DNA of 64,000 nt from Arion vulgaris (Eukaryota; Mollusca; Gastropoda; Stylommatophora; Arionidae): NCBI GenBank assembly GCA_020796225.1, contig CM036775.1:4847393-4911392 (forward strand). The letters are read 5' to 3'. Every line of letters starts with the position of its first letter. The first letter of the stretch is position 1. A program made the position numbers and the translations under genes. The notes under the pieces were generated by a model that saw only the letters and a list, made by a program, of their open reading frames with translations, did not search any database and was not told where the DNA came from. Positions 9,995-19,957 of the stretch are shown here, piece after piece.

Positions 9995-10450
9995 TTTTTC
10001 TTAGAGCGCTCCATATCGACCACTTGTTAATCCACATTTGTATGTGATCTGAGCCTAAGAACGATTATAAATTGTGCCAGTTATACGTCTACAAGTAGGC
10101 AAGCACGTTCAATTTCTGCAACGCTTTTTATTTACTAGGGTAGCTTCCTTTTTTCCGATCCAGAAGCACTTGAGCTTTTCAGCTCTCCGGCTCATGCCAT
10201 GGACATCGTAACCCTTCGGTTCGGTGCCACGAACACCGTAAATCTGGGGAATCTGTGGCTTTTTCTGCCATCCCGCGGAATTGAACCCGCACACACAGAG
10301 GATAGTCACCGTAGTCCAACGCGTTACGAACACGCTGGGCAGACGGGTGGGTAGCTTCCTAGGCCCCTACCTCAGTCGCCTATTACGACATGCCTTGTAG
10401 GTTGCAGTGTTACTATTATTAGCGGGCCCGGGTAACATACGGGCGACTTG
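9995..10450 (-). mobile_element. SINE family D, split by a SINE B
   Basis: The two halves (9995-10151 and about 10340-10450) form one family D copy in reverse orientation. Reading the minus strand, the core GTCGTAATAGGCGACTGAGG lies in the right half and the TCACATACAAAT segment in the left half. Confidence 0.85.
10152..10339 (-). mobile_element. SINE family B nested in SINE D
   Basis: A reverse-strand family B copy lies between two copies of GGGTAGCTTCC, a sequence that occurs once in uninterrupted family D elements. The family D copy is therefore older than this insertion. Confidence 0.85.
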
Positions 10451-10647
10451 GGGATCTAACTTACAAGTACATCTGAAGTTGGAGTAAGGCTCGCTGAATG
10501 ACGAGTGACACTGACGATAAGGAAAGCAAACCTGCATGCAAAAATTAGTCAGATTCACTATATTATGCGCCCTGACAAAGTTTTAATTTATAGCTTGTGA
10601 GCAACAACAAAAAATTGATATTTGATTTCTTGTCGTTTTCATTACAG
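10451..10647. other. Intron end before the giant exon
   Basis: No repeat was identified. The stretch ends in a pyrimidine-rich tract and the acceptor CATTACAG at 10640-10647. Confidence 0.6.
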
Positions 10648-13600
10648 GGGCGTGAGCTTCGTGATTCAATGCAGAGGCGTCTTCGGGAAGAGTGGTCCTG
10701 GTATCAACAACACAGGCAGAATATTAACACCGGCGACTACAGCGGAGATGCCAGAAACAGAAATCAAAATTTATGTGGAAGCAGGCTTTCATGTTACTTA
10801 GGGGAGTACACAGAAAATTGGGGACAACCTGCAGCGTGGATGTGGTGGGGAATAAAAGGGAGTAGCTTAAGGGTAGAGGGATTGCAAAATCAGTTTGAAG
10901 GACAAGTTGGTGGTGGTTCGCGCCCAATTGGCGGATTTTCAAGTACAGTAGGCGGGGTTAAAAACCAAATAGGACCATTTGTGAATCCAGCGGGACAAAT
11001 GGGGTTAGTTCCTAGACCAATTGAGGGTATGCTAGCCCCTGCAATGGGGAGTACTAATCAAATATTTGACCAAACTCCTTGGGTGGAGATTTTAGGTATG
11101 GGAACAATGGGCGGTATAGATCCTTTTCAGCGATTCAAACGAGCGATCGATAATGGCCAGGAAAAATCTGAAAGTAACAAACAATACTTTAGTTCTTATC
11201 ATCGGTTGTTTAGTCCGTTTTCTGAATCTACAAGCAGACCAACTTCACCTCCTAGCAAGCCAGTGGAAGAAATGTTCACATCACAACAGTCGCATCCAGA
11301 GCAGCATCACAGTGCTCCAAATCGTGAAACAGATACAGCGCAGATTTTTGAAGCGGATCAGGCCAAATTCAACAACTTGGAAGTTCCAAGAATTAGAACT
11401 GCTAGTAGTACTAATGAAGAACCTGAGCCAAAATTGAAAACTGAGAACAATGAAGAAGAAGCCAAACTGCCGGAAAATCCAAACTGGCAAACATCTCAAA
11501 TGCCTGTTTTTGGATACCCTGTTGTGTTTGGGATTGACCCTTGGATGTTTGGAGGAATCCCAAACTGGGGAATGTTTGGAAGAAAGAAAAGGGAAGAGAA
11601 TGTGTACGGAAAAGATGATGTAGAAAGAGGAGAGAAGTCTAGTTTGGAACAAGATTCTGGAAATGTGGATAGCGATGAGAGGATGTTTACGGATGTTGGG
11701 AATAGGACTGCTGAGAATGATGATTCAGTGGATTGGATGCAAGCGATGCTACCTCCTCCAAGTTTTGGTATGTTGCCATGGGATATCTGGATGGCTTGGA
11801 CATTTGATAATGCAATGTGGGATACCATGAGATTGGTAAATGAGCTACGTAACAATAACAGTAGTGATAGCAGTAATGATACAGATAGTATGGGATCGTG
11901 GAACGAGGAATTCGAATGGTCAGAGACAAGCACCGATGAGAAAGATAAAGAAATTGGTAAACATGACGAGGACATAAGTGAAAGACAAAGAAGAAGTAAC
12001 GATGGGAGCACTGAGAAAGATACAAGTGAAAATACTGAGGAATCTGTTACTAATAATGAAAGTCGAGAGAAGCGATTTTCTCAATTTCTTGATAATATAC
12101 AAGGTTTTTACTGGCCACTTGTCATGAATAGGTGGAAAAGACAGTTTATACCGCTAGCCATGAATTGGCCTGCATTGAATCCAAACTATAATGACTACAG
12201 GATATGGAATGCTGGTAGAAGTTTTAACAACTATTTATATCCCTGGGAAAATCCATTATTGAATCAGAACTCTTGGATGGGTGGAAATGACAAATGGAAT
12301 TTGTGGAGGAGTTTAGTTGGGAATACCCGATTCAAAAGAAATGTGGAAGAGGGTAATTTAGAACCGACTGACAAAGACGGTGATCGTGGACAGCGCAGCG
12401 ATGAAGGGGACAGCTCACGAAGAGAATCTTACAAAGCGACCAGTAGTTCCTCTGAAGATGCTGCAGACAGTGTTTGGAGAAGTGCCTCAAAAAAGTACGA
12501 TGGCAAAGAAGGTTGGGAACAAAGGAATACGGGATCTCCATTGTGGAACTTGGGAGCAAATGAAAGGAACGATTATACAAGCAATAATTGGTTGAAGGAA
12601 AAGTTACCTACTCCTGCGCTTCCAACTCAGTCTGGGTGGATGAGAAACATCCTTTCTGGAACAGGTGAAGGCTGGAAAAATGTTCAATCAGGATTGCCTA
12701 GGAATTCCTGGGAAACGAAGTACAGTAGTCCGTACACTTTTGCAAACGGAGATGCGTTGCGGCAACAGAATATGTGGAATAATATTGTACCCAGAACAAT
12801 GCTCTCTAATTTTGTGACACCTATGCCAGATTGGTCTGTTTGGGATGGATCTTTTAGTGACAGATTTGGATTTGATGCTGGCAATGTAAATCCTATAGGG
12901 GGAGTGAACCAGTGGTTAGATTACCCGTTTTGGCAGAGCCAGTGGCAGGATCATTTTCAAGGGAGTCCTGATAATTGGTTACCTATTTGGGACACGAATA
13001 ACAATTTTAAAAATTTAGATGATTTGTGGAAAATATGGTATGGGAGATTTTCTAGGGAGACTCAGTTTAATAATACGGCAGATTTAAAATCGGAATCTGG
13101 TAGCGATGAGGACAAAAAGGATGCCAGAGAGACACTACACAAGTATTCTGAGCAAGGGGCAAGAAGGAAACGATGGGTGAATAGGTTCGGTGAGATCAGC
13201 GATCCATTCGGCTCGTTACATTCGTTATCAAACTGGGCTTCCTGGTTTATCAACACTTGGTGTCAGCGTTATTTAAGTGGTACGAGATATTCAAGAGGCA
13301 CTGGTGATGGAGATAAGGAAAATATAACAAAAAGAAGCGATACCTCTGAGACGGAAAAGGACAAGAGATGGAATGAGGGGAATAATGACCAAAAGAACTA
13401 TAATACCAACTGGGCTCCAACGTTGTGGGATATAGTCTGTCCTTTAGTTTTACAGACATCCGCAGTTTACAATATCCAAGACGATCTGAGATACTCCTCA
13501 GGGAACATCGTGAATTTGTATAAACAGTTTAGAACACGAAGAGAATCGGGTACAGATGATCGTGATTTAGTTTCAGACAATTCTCGTGAAAAACGCTTAG

Positions 13601-15186
13601 AACAATGGTGGAATTACGCAGACGATTACGATTGTGTTGAATGGATTTCTTCGGTATCTGCATGGTCTCCGTGGAAAGGATGGAATCTGCTCAGATCGTC
13701 ACGTGACAGTTCGAAATTAGATAGTGATGAAAATGAGGACAGCAGCAAGGGTACAAATACGCGCAGTTCTGATAACAAAGATATCAATAACAGGGCAGTT
13801 CGATGTAGGTCATGGTACCGGAAGTACCGTGACAGCAATCAAGAGAACAGCAACGATGATAGTAGAAATGGATATAATAGAGTTTCAAAAGAGCAACACA
13901 ATTTTCTTACTGATCGTAATTCTTGGGATGAACAGTTTGGAAAGGATTCAATAAACTTAAATGATAATGATGACTTTCGAGTGAGACAGAAACGAGGTGC
14001 TAACGAAAGAGATTGGTTTCAACCACATGAACAATTCAATTACTTCTCCCCGTTGATGTTTCCATTGACTGCTCCATATTCTAGTAGTCGTTACTGGAGC
14101 ACACCGCCTCATAGTCTGTATTATCAGAATAGGGTACCGTGGTTACCATCTGAGTCTTCATTTGGATATGGCAACAGATGGGGCAATTTATTTGAGAGTT
14201 CAAGAGGATTAAGAAAATCTGAGGACACTGCAGATGAGGCTGATCAACCAGTTCAAGAGAGGGAAAAACGCAGCGTTGAAGAATCCGAAAGAATTAAACG
14301 TTTCTGGCGTCAAGGTCCAAACGTGAATGATTTCGCCTCTTTTGGTCAAAGCGGTTTTAAAGGTTATGATGATCGTTGGGGATGGCAAACAGACACTTAC
14401 AATAGAAGACCAATATTGTATTCACGGATGACTGGTTATGGAGTTCCTCGGTTCGATGGCTTCATGCATGACTGGGTACGACAGCAAAGGAGTCTGCAAC
14501 AAAAGGATGAGCAAGAAGCGGACAAGGGTGATACAAGTAGCGCTAATAGTGGGAACAGGGAAAGGCGTGCGATTAATCAGTGGCCTGGTTATCCATATGG
14601 GGTTGGTTTGGGGAATGAGATCCTACAGTCCCAGTTTAGTGTGCCTGGGCAGCGGATGAGTCCTGATTTCTGGAACAGAAATAGCTGGTTATTCCAGAGA
14701 AGCCGGAGAGACGCAAATGATGAAGGGGGAAAAGACAGAGAAAAACGGTATGTGAATCCAAATAATTTTGCTCCAAATGAATGGAATGAGTGGATGCAAC
14801 AGTTCCAAAGACCCACCTGGAATTGGCAGCCGTTCCAATGGAACGATAATAATATTTGGAGAGATTCAAGATCTTCTGGAAGCGACCCGATTCTGGATGC
14901 AAACAGACGACAGAAACGGGAAGCAGTGGATGATGATGTTAGATCAAAACGACAACAAGAGTCACAACTGTTCTACAATGCACCACCAATATATAACTGG
15001 GGTAATTCTTTGACTTACAGCAATGTAGATCCTTGGTACAACAGATACTGGAGGGCGTGGCCTCAAATGTACCTCAACTGGTGGGGTACACCTACTTCAT
15101 TATGGCAGCCAATAAGATTCACAAGAAAGTCAAGTGACACAGAACAAGATGTTCAAACGGAGAGAGCTAAACGTGGAGCGAGATAA
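10648..15186 (+). CDS. EF-hand/Trp-rich polyprotein precursor, giant exon (part 1)
   Basis: The exon opens in phase 0 (GRELRDSMQRRLREEWSWYQ) and runs 1512 codons to an in-frame TAA at 15184-15186. Trp/Asn/Pro/Tyr/Gly-rich blocks of about 50-90 residues (for example YPWENPLLNQ, WNWQPFQWND) alternate with acidic Ser/Asp/Glu/Lys spacers. Borders are dibasic: RFKR (near 11138), RKKR (11581), SREKRF (12061), RWKRQ (12133), RRKRW (13162), REKRL, RQKRG, REKRS, RIKRF, RERR, REKRY, RQKRE and RAKRG (near 15160). No membrane segment or known domain is visible. Upstream exons add three EF-hands, so a secreted Ca-binding precursor processed by furin-like proteases is my inference. Neuropeptide-type, structural (secretion, cocoon, cuticle or mineral matrix) and antimicrobial roles are all possible. 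Confidence 0.8.
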   Translation, partial: GRELRDSMQRRLREEWSWYQQHRQNINTGDYSGDARNRNQNLCGSRLSCYLGEYTENWGQPAAWMWWGIKGSSLRVEGLQNQFEGQVGGGSRPIGGFSSTVGGVKNQIGPFVNPAGQMGLVPRPIEGMLAPAMGSTNQIFDQTPWVEILGMGTMGGIDPFQRFKRAIDNGQEKSESNKQYFSSYHRLFSPFSESTSRPTSPPSKPVEEMFTSQQSHPEQHHSAPNRETDTAQIFEADQAKFNNLEVPRIRTASSTNEEPEPKLKTENNEEEAKLPENPNWQTSQMPVFGYPVVFGIDPWMFGGIPNWGMFGRKKREENVYGKDDVERGEKSSLEQDSGNVDSDERMFTDVGNRTAENDDSVDWMQAMLPPPSFGMLPWDIWMAWTFDNAMWDTMRLVNELRNNNSSDSSNDTDSMGSWNEEFEWSETSTDEKDKEIGKHDEDISERQRRSNDGSTEKDTSENTEESVTNNESREKRFSQFLDNIQGFYWPLVMNRWKRQFIPLAMNWPALNPNYNDYRIWNAGRSFNNYLYPWENPLLNQNSWMGGNDKWNLWRSLVGNTRFKRNVEEGNLEPTDKDGDRGQRSDEGDSSRRESYKATSSSSEDAADSVWRSASKKYDGKEGWEQRNTGSPLWNLGANERNDYTSNNWLKEKLPTPALPTQSGWMRNILSGTGEGWKNVQSGLPRNSWETKYSSPYTFANGDALRQQNMWNNIVPRTMLSNFVTPMPDWSVWDGSFSDRFGFDAGNVNPIGGVNQWLDYPFWQSQWQDHFQGSPDNWLPIWDTNNNFKNLDDLWKIWYGRFSRETQFNNTADLKSESGSDEDKKDARETLHKYSEQGARRKRWVNRFGEISDPFGSLHSLSNWASWFINTWCQRYLSGTRYSRGTGDGDKENITKRSDTSETEKDKRWNEGNNDQKNYNTNWAPTLWDIVCPLVLQTSAVYNIQDDLRYSSGNIVNLYKQFRTRRESGTDDRDLVSDNSREKRLEQWWNYADDYDCVEWISSVSAWSPWKGWNLLRSSRDSSKLDSDENEDSSKGTNTRSSDNKDINNRAVRCRSWYRKYRDSNQENSNDDSRNGYNRVSKEQHNFLTDRNSWDEQFGKDSINLNDNDDFRVRQKRGANERDWFQPHEQFNYFSPLMFPLTAPYSSSRYWSTPPHSLYYQNRVPWLPSESSFGYGNRWGNLFESSRGLRKSEDTADEADQPVQEREKRSVEESERIKRFWRQGPNVNDFASFGQSGFKGYDDRWGWQTDTYNRRPILYSRMTGYGVPRFDGFMHDWVRQQRSLQQKDEQEADKGDTSSANSGNRERRAINQWPGYPYGVGLGNEILQSQFSVPGQRMSPDFWNRNSWLFQRSRRDANDEGGKDREKRYVNPNNFAPNEWNEWMQQFQRPTWNWQPFQWNDNNIWRDSRSSGSDPILDANRRQKREAVDDDVRSKRQQESQLFYNAPPIYNWGNSLTYSNVDPWYNRYWRAWPQMYLNWWGTPTSLWQPIRFTRKSSDTEQDVQTERAKRGAR

Positions 15187-18100
15187 TTTACCCGCAGTAA
15201 GAAATGGGATAGTTCAGGATATTTTTCGGGGCCATTAAGCAGTGAATTGAATGGTATGTTTGGCAATAGGAATATGAACGTTTGGGAAGGTAGAGCTAAT
15301 CCTGAAGCGTTTCACAGTGTGAGTTTGAATCCTTGGGAAAGGTTATACAACTGGAACACAAGAAGATTACTTAGAGATAGTGATGACATGCAAGAGGGGG
15401 TGGACAGAAACAAGCGTAGTGTAGAAGATAACGACAAAACAAAACGTTGGCATCAGCAGTTGGGATATTCGCAGCCATCACCATCTCAAATATGGCAGCA
15501 AGATCCAATGAGCTCTGGACAAAGTTGGGATAGATACACACCCAGCAATCAGAACCCTTTCATATCATCATTGTATACCCTAGGTAGATCTGGATGGCAA
15601 GGAAGTGGAGGTTATCCATTGTCGGAATCGTGGCAAAGGCAACAAGATCTGTTAGGTCACTACAATATGAACGCAGACTTGAGGAATAATGTTTGGGGAT
15701 CTGGTAGGTTTCTTAGAGAATTGAGAGAACGTGAAAACACTAGGAATACGCGCGAAGCTCAAAGCGACACCAGAACTAAATTTGATAGCGAAAGTGACAC
15801 TGTGGCCAAACTTGAAGGTCAAAGTGAGACCAGGAGTAAATTTGATAATCAAAATGATATCAGGACACAACTTAATGCTCAAATTAACACCAAAACTCAA
15901 CAACTTGACAGCAAAATTGAGTCCAGGACTAAACATGACGGTCAAACTGACACCATGATGAAACTTGGCGCTCAAAATGACAAGAGAATTAAACTTGACA
16001 ACCAAAATGATACAAGAACTACACGTGATGGCCAAAATGACACAATAACTAAACTTGATGGTCAAAATGACACAATAACTAAACTTGACACACAAAATGA
16101 TACCGACACTAATTTTTACAATCAACGAGACGCTACGGCTGAACTTGATAACCAAAGTGAGACTAGAAGGTCAGAAATTGACGGTCAAAGCGATACCAGG
16201 ACTAAACGCTGGTATCAAAATGGACCTCATCCAATGCAGACTAATAACTTTCTGAACCCGTTCAATCCAAATAATTTTGAGAATAATAATGACTGGGTTT
16301 CATTTGACATGTGGGGTAACAACTTACGTGGTTCTTTAAGATATCCACGGCAAAATGAGCAGGGGAAAAACATGGATGAGAAATTGTTAATGGATGAGCA
16401 GATGCAGAATTCCAATTTGAATTCATATGACCTAATTAATAACTGGAATAACAAATGGGTAACTGCGGATGAGTTGGGAAATGGTAAAGAAAATTCGCAG
16501 GATGAAGATAATAAGAAGATCAATAAAAGAAACGCTGATTTGTGGAATGTTGATTTCCCGTGGCAAGGAAGAGGTTTCTTACCGTGGATGGTTAATCCGC
16601 AGTGGAACCAGAACTCTCCCTCAGATCGTTTCGGCAATGCATGGATGAATGCTCCCATGCAGTTTGGTGAACAAGGTAGTAGTAGTAGTAGTAGTACGTG
16701 GAGTCCATTTCGATACACAAGACACAATGAAAGGGAAGGAGATAGTGAACGAAGTAAAAGAGATGTAGAAATTGATAACCAGGAAAATAAGTGGCTTGAA
16801 AATGAAAGGTATTTTTCCAGGAACAGAATGAGTCCATACAACACTGGGGACGAAAGAAGCAGATTGAATTGGGTGTCGAGGTCCAACTGGGACGGGGAAG
16901 TTTACAGAGAAGAACGAGAATCAAAAGAAAATGAAGGAAGACATAAACGAGAGACAGACAAAGAAGGCAGGGTCAAACGTTGGCAAGGAAGTGAGCGGTT
17001 TACTCCTATGAATTGGCCAGGGATGCAGCAAATTCCGTATGGTTCAACATACAACTTGGGAAGTGAGTATAGTCGTCAGCCATCTTGGAATCTGGCCAGG
17101 GATATGTGGAATCAAATGAGGTATAAACGAGAGGCCAAAGGTGGAGAAATAAATAAGGAAGATAAAAGCGATTCTGATGTGTCCAAATCTAAAAGATGGT
17201 TAGAAAGAGAAAGTTTTCCGAGGTTTATAGACAACATCCAATCGCAGTGGAATCCTCAAGGTCGTGTGAACTCGTGGAGTAGGAACTGGGATAACAGGCC
17301 AAACTTAAACTCAAGGATGCCAAGTTGGACATGGCACAACGAAGATAGCACTAGATGGGGGTTGACTAGAGAAGACGCCATTAACTGGAGATATTCAAGA
17401 GAGATCAAGAATACACACGATGAAGATGGAAGTAAGCGAGAGAAACGTGACGATGGGGAGAGTACTAGAGATAAACGCTGGCAAAATTGGAACACAATTC
17501 CTACGTTTAACACGGACAATTTGCGGTTTAGATCACCCTACGGAAATCCGATGTACTCTGAGCCTGTCTGGAATCCCTGGTTTAATAATAAAGGTTTCTT
17601 CAAGCGAGATACGGAACAATCTTTGAATAAACTTGGTAGCAGTGTTGATGGTGATGGTGAGGGAAGAACAAAACGGTGGCAACCTCAGAACCTCATTCCA
17701 GGAAGTTATGAAGATTCAAATAAGTTTATTTACAAAAATCCATTTAGATTTTCTGGATATTTCTCAGACTGGAACAATCCACTTAGATCTATTTCCGAAC
17801 CCTACTTTGGCAGACAAATTCGACAGACAAAGAGTAAAGATGAAGCGGAGACCAGCAGAAGATTAAAGAGAAATAGTGTGGAGAAAACACGAGAAAAGCG
17901 CTGGTATGGTGAAAATAGATTTACGAATATGGATGATTGGAATTTGGGGATTAGAACAGGGTTTCCAACTATGGCTGCTAATCCTTTTTATCCAGTTGAT
18001 AAATGGAGAAGTAATGGTTGGAACCCATACAGATATCGCAGAAATGTTGATGATAAAGTGGAGTTATTGAAAGAAGCCACAGAATCTGATAGCAGAAACA

Positions 18101-19317
18101 AGCGACAAAATTACTGGAGTGAAATAACCAACAATCGGCCGTTATATAGTATGTTCCCATATAATCCAATGTTCATGAGCCCCCAATCGCCCTACTTACG
18201 AAACAACGATTTCTGGAACAGTATTCAATCTCCGCAAAGATTTTTAAGAAACACAGACACAAAGCAAGAGAAGGGAGGATCAGATGATGTACCTCGGGAG
18301 AAACGGTGGAATAACTTTGGCATGATGGGGCAGAAAAACTGGCACACTTATGATGTAAATCAGAAATTGGCTAATTATTATCCTTTCTGGCATGGAAATA
18401 GCTGGAACCCGTATATTCTTTACAGCAATGCCTTGGGTGAAAGATTTTATAGGGATACAGAAGATAAAAATGGCAGCACCAGAATGGATGAAACTATTTC
18501 AAGAGCTAGACGATTTGGAAATCAGTTCTGGAATGATCTTCCAATATACTCCACAAACATATGGGGCCAGGAGCCTGTGAATAGCCCGTTCATACCTACC
18601 AGTCCTTGGAACATGGCATCTATGTTTCCCTCTATACAGAACCCTTGGTACGCAAAGAATATGCCTCCTCATATTCAGAACCCTTGGTATATGAGATCCA
18701 GTTCTCCCCAGATGCAGAACCATTGGTACAATCCGCTTTTCTTTGGAGTACTGCGAGGTCTCCGGCACACCAAAGCCACAGAGATTAGTACAGAAGGAAG
18801 ACAAAAGCGTGAAACTGATTCTGATGATCAGCGGCCGAGACGTTGGTACGGTACCCCAACTGCATATGAACACTTTACAGGTGATAGAAGTACATATAGT
18901 TTGTCTCCATATGGAAAGAGTTCTTCTTGGTTCTTGAATCCTGCGTTCAGGGGTCAGAATGCGTACTCTCCCTGGAACCCATATTGGGCATGGGACAATG
19001 GGGCCGGGCAAAGCAGCCAAGGATTAATAAGAGGTTTGCGTTTGGCAGGGAATGGTGACGAGGAAGAACAAGATAGACAAAAACGTGAAGCTTTAAGTAA
19101 TGGTTTCAATAGAAACGTATATCCACATGGTACATTTGACAAGTGGGACACCACAATGCATTATGGGAGTAACCGTATGTATCCATGGTTATCAGACAAT
19201 AGAAATTTCTGGAACACAAACAGGCAAATTATTCCTGGTCAACAATGGCAAGATGATCCTTCTTGGGGTCATGAATTTGCGAGGTATTCTCCCTTTCTTT
19301 CTGAAAAAAAGCTCTGA
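15187..19317 (+). CDS. Trp-rich polyprotein precursor, giant exon (part 2, same frame)
   Basis: The frame continues unchanged past the TAA at 15184, and the first downstream Met is at 15247. The repeat logic is tighter here: a Trp-rich block ends in an RxLR or RYxR motif, an acidic spacer of about 20-40 residues follows, then a KR cut site directly before Trp. I read KTKRW, TRTKRW, RVKRW, KSKRW, RDKRW, RTKRW, REKRW twice and RPRRW. Bases 15757-16206 hold an internal tandem of about 11 residues with the pattern QNDTxTKLD. The frame ends at TGA 19315-19317, just after an A7 run, where the adjacent frame takes over with the same repeat style. Confidence 0.8.
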   Translation, partial: FTRSKKWDSSGYFSGPLSSELNGMFGNRNMNVWEGRANPEAFHSVSLNPWERLYNWNTRRLLRDSDDMQEGVDRNKRSVEDNDKTKRWHQQLGYSQPSPSQIWQQDPMSSGQSWDRYTPSNQNPFISSLYTLGRSGWQGSGGYPLSESWQRQQDLLGHYNMNADLRNNVWGSGRFLRELRERENTRNTREAQSDTRTKFDSESDTVAKLEGQSETRSKFDNQNDIRTQLNAQINTKTQQLDSKIESRTKHDGQTDTMMKLGAQNDKRIKLDNQNDTRTTRDGQNDTITKLDGQNDTITKLDTQNDTDTNFYNQRDATAELDNQSETRRSEIDGQSDTRTKRWYQNGPHPMQTNNFLNPFNPNNFENNNDWVSFDMWGNNLRGSLRYPRQNEQGKNMDEKLLMDEQMQNSNLNSYDLINNWNNKWVTADELGNGKENSQDEDNKKINKRNADLWNVDFPWQGRGFLPWMVNPQWNQNSPSDRFGNAWMNAPMQFGEQGSSSSSSTWSPFRYTRHNEREGDSERSKRDVEIDNQENKWLENERYFSRNRMSPYNTGDERSRLNWVSRSNWDGEVYREERESKENEGRHKRETDKEGRVKRWQGSERFTPMNWPGMQQIPYGSTYNLGSEYSRQPSWNLARDMWNQMRYKREAKGGEINKEDKSDSDVSKSKRWLERESFPRFIDNIQSQWNPQGRVNSWSRNWDNRPNLNSRMPSWTWHNEDSTRWGLTREDAINWRYSREIKNTHDEDGSKREKRDDGESTRDKRWQNWNTIPTFNTDNLRFRSPYGNPMYSEPVWNPWFNNKGFFKRDTEQSLNKLGSSVDGDGEGRTKRWQPQNLIPGSYEDSNKFIYKNPFRFSGYFSDWNNPLRSISEPYFGRQIRQTKSKDEAETSRRLKRNSVEKTREKRWYGENRFTNMDDWNLGIRTGFPTMAANPFYPVDKWRSNGWNPYRYRRNVDDKVELLKEATESDSRNKRQNYWSEITNNRPLYSMFPYNPMFMSPQSPYLRNNDFWNSIQSPQRFLRNTDTKQEKGGSDDVPREKRWNNFGMMGQKNWHTYDVNQKLANYYPFWHGNSWNPYILYSNALGERFYRDTEDKNGSTRMDETISRARRFGNQFWNDLPIYSTNIWGQEPVNSPFIPTSPWNMASMFPSIQNPWYAKNMPPHIQNPWYMRSSSPQMQNHWYNPLFFGVLRGLRHTKATEISTEGRQKRETDSDDQRPRRWYGTPTAYEHFTGDRSTYSLSPYGKSSSWFLNPAFRGQNAYSPWNPYWAWDNGAGQSSQGLIRGLRLAGNGDEEEQDRQKREALSNGFNRNVYPHGTFDKWDTTMHYGSNRMYPWLSDNRNFWNTNRQIIPGQQWQDDPSWGHEFARYSPFLSEKKL
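15757..16206 (+). repeat. Coding minisatellite of about 33-36 bp in the precursor
   Basis: About 13 tandem units encode a polar 11-12-residue repeat resembling DGQNDTITKLD. The units are diverged in both DNA and protein, except for two adjacent near-identical ones around 16031-16096. It expands one acidic spacer between two cut sites, far beyond the usual spacer length. Confidence 0.85.
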
Positions 19318-19855
19318 CAATGCAGAGGAGGATGCAAACAGCGGCGAACGAAAGAGAACAAAGCGTAGTGTTGAAGATGGCGACTCACCACGAAAGAAGC
19401 GATGGTGGCGATACAGCAGCAGGATTCCTCAATACGAAACTAGGATGGGTTGGCAAAATAGGTTGTTGAGCCCATGGGAACAAAGCTCATGGTACCCCCA
19501 GAATAACAATCAGTTCTGGGGTGGTGGAAGGCAAGCATTACCACTTCGAAGGAAGAGAGAATCAATGCGTGAAGAACCTCTAAAGAATAAACGCTGGGGG
19601 CAGGTTGGCAGCCCAAGAAACATGTTCTCAAAATATGATTTAGAAACCACACCAATGGATCTGTGGAGATCTCCCACATGGTCTCAAGGGTATCAGAACA
19701 ACAACTATCTACAAACTCCAGGCAATGATCAATGGAGTAAATTTAGGAATCAGGGCAGCCCATACTGGGGAAATTCACCACGCATATTCCCTAACAGAAA
19801 GAAACGTCAAACAGGAGAGTTAAACAGAAAGAGACAAATGAATCAGGTAAACTAG
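19311..19855 (+). CDS. Trp-rich polyprotein precursor, C-terminal part (shifted frame)
   Basis: After the A7 run at 19304-19310 the coding pattern resumes one frame over: SSDNAEEDANSGERKRTKRS, RKKRWWRY, LRRKRE, NKRWGQ, RKKRQ and NRKRQ. The style is identical to the upstream part, so this is the same exon with a one-base length difference. The open frame ends at TAG 19853-19855, but CAG|GTAAAC at 19843-19851 is a good donor, so the true end may be spliced to a downstream exon such as 19958. Confidence 0.75.
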
Positions 19856-19957
19856 TATCCTTCTGATAGGGGTCAGCTTTGGGGGAGTCCAAGTTTTAGT
19901 GGGGGGTCAACATCTCCCACTCAATTAGATTCCTCTTACAAATGATTCCTCTTACAG

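Noticed and set aside
11281..12102. Long minus-strand open frames opposite the giant exon
   Set aside because: They are shadows of the purine-rich coding strand; they lack motifs and break where the plus frame does not.
16227..16886. 219-codon minus-strand frame opposite the precursor
   Set aside because: Same reason: antisense of an Asn/Trp/Asp-rich coding strand, with no recognisable domain.
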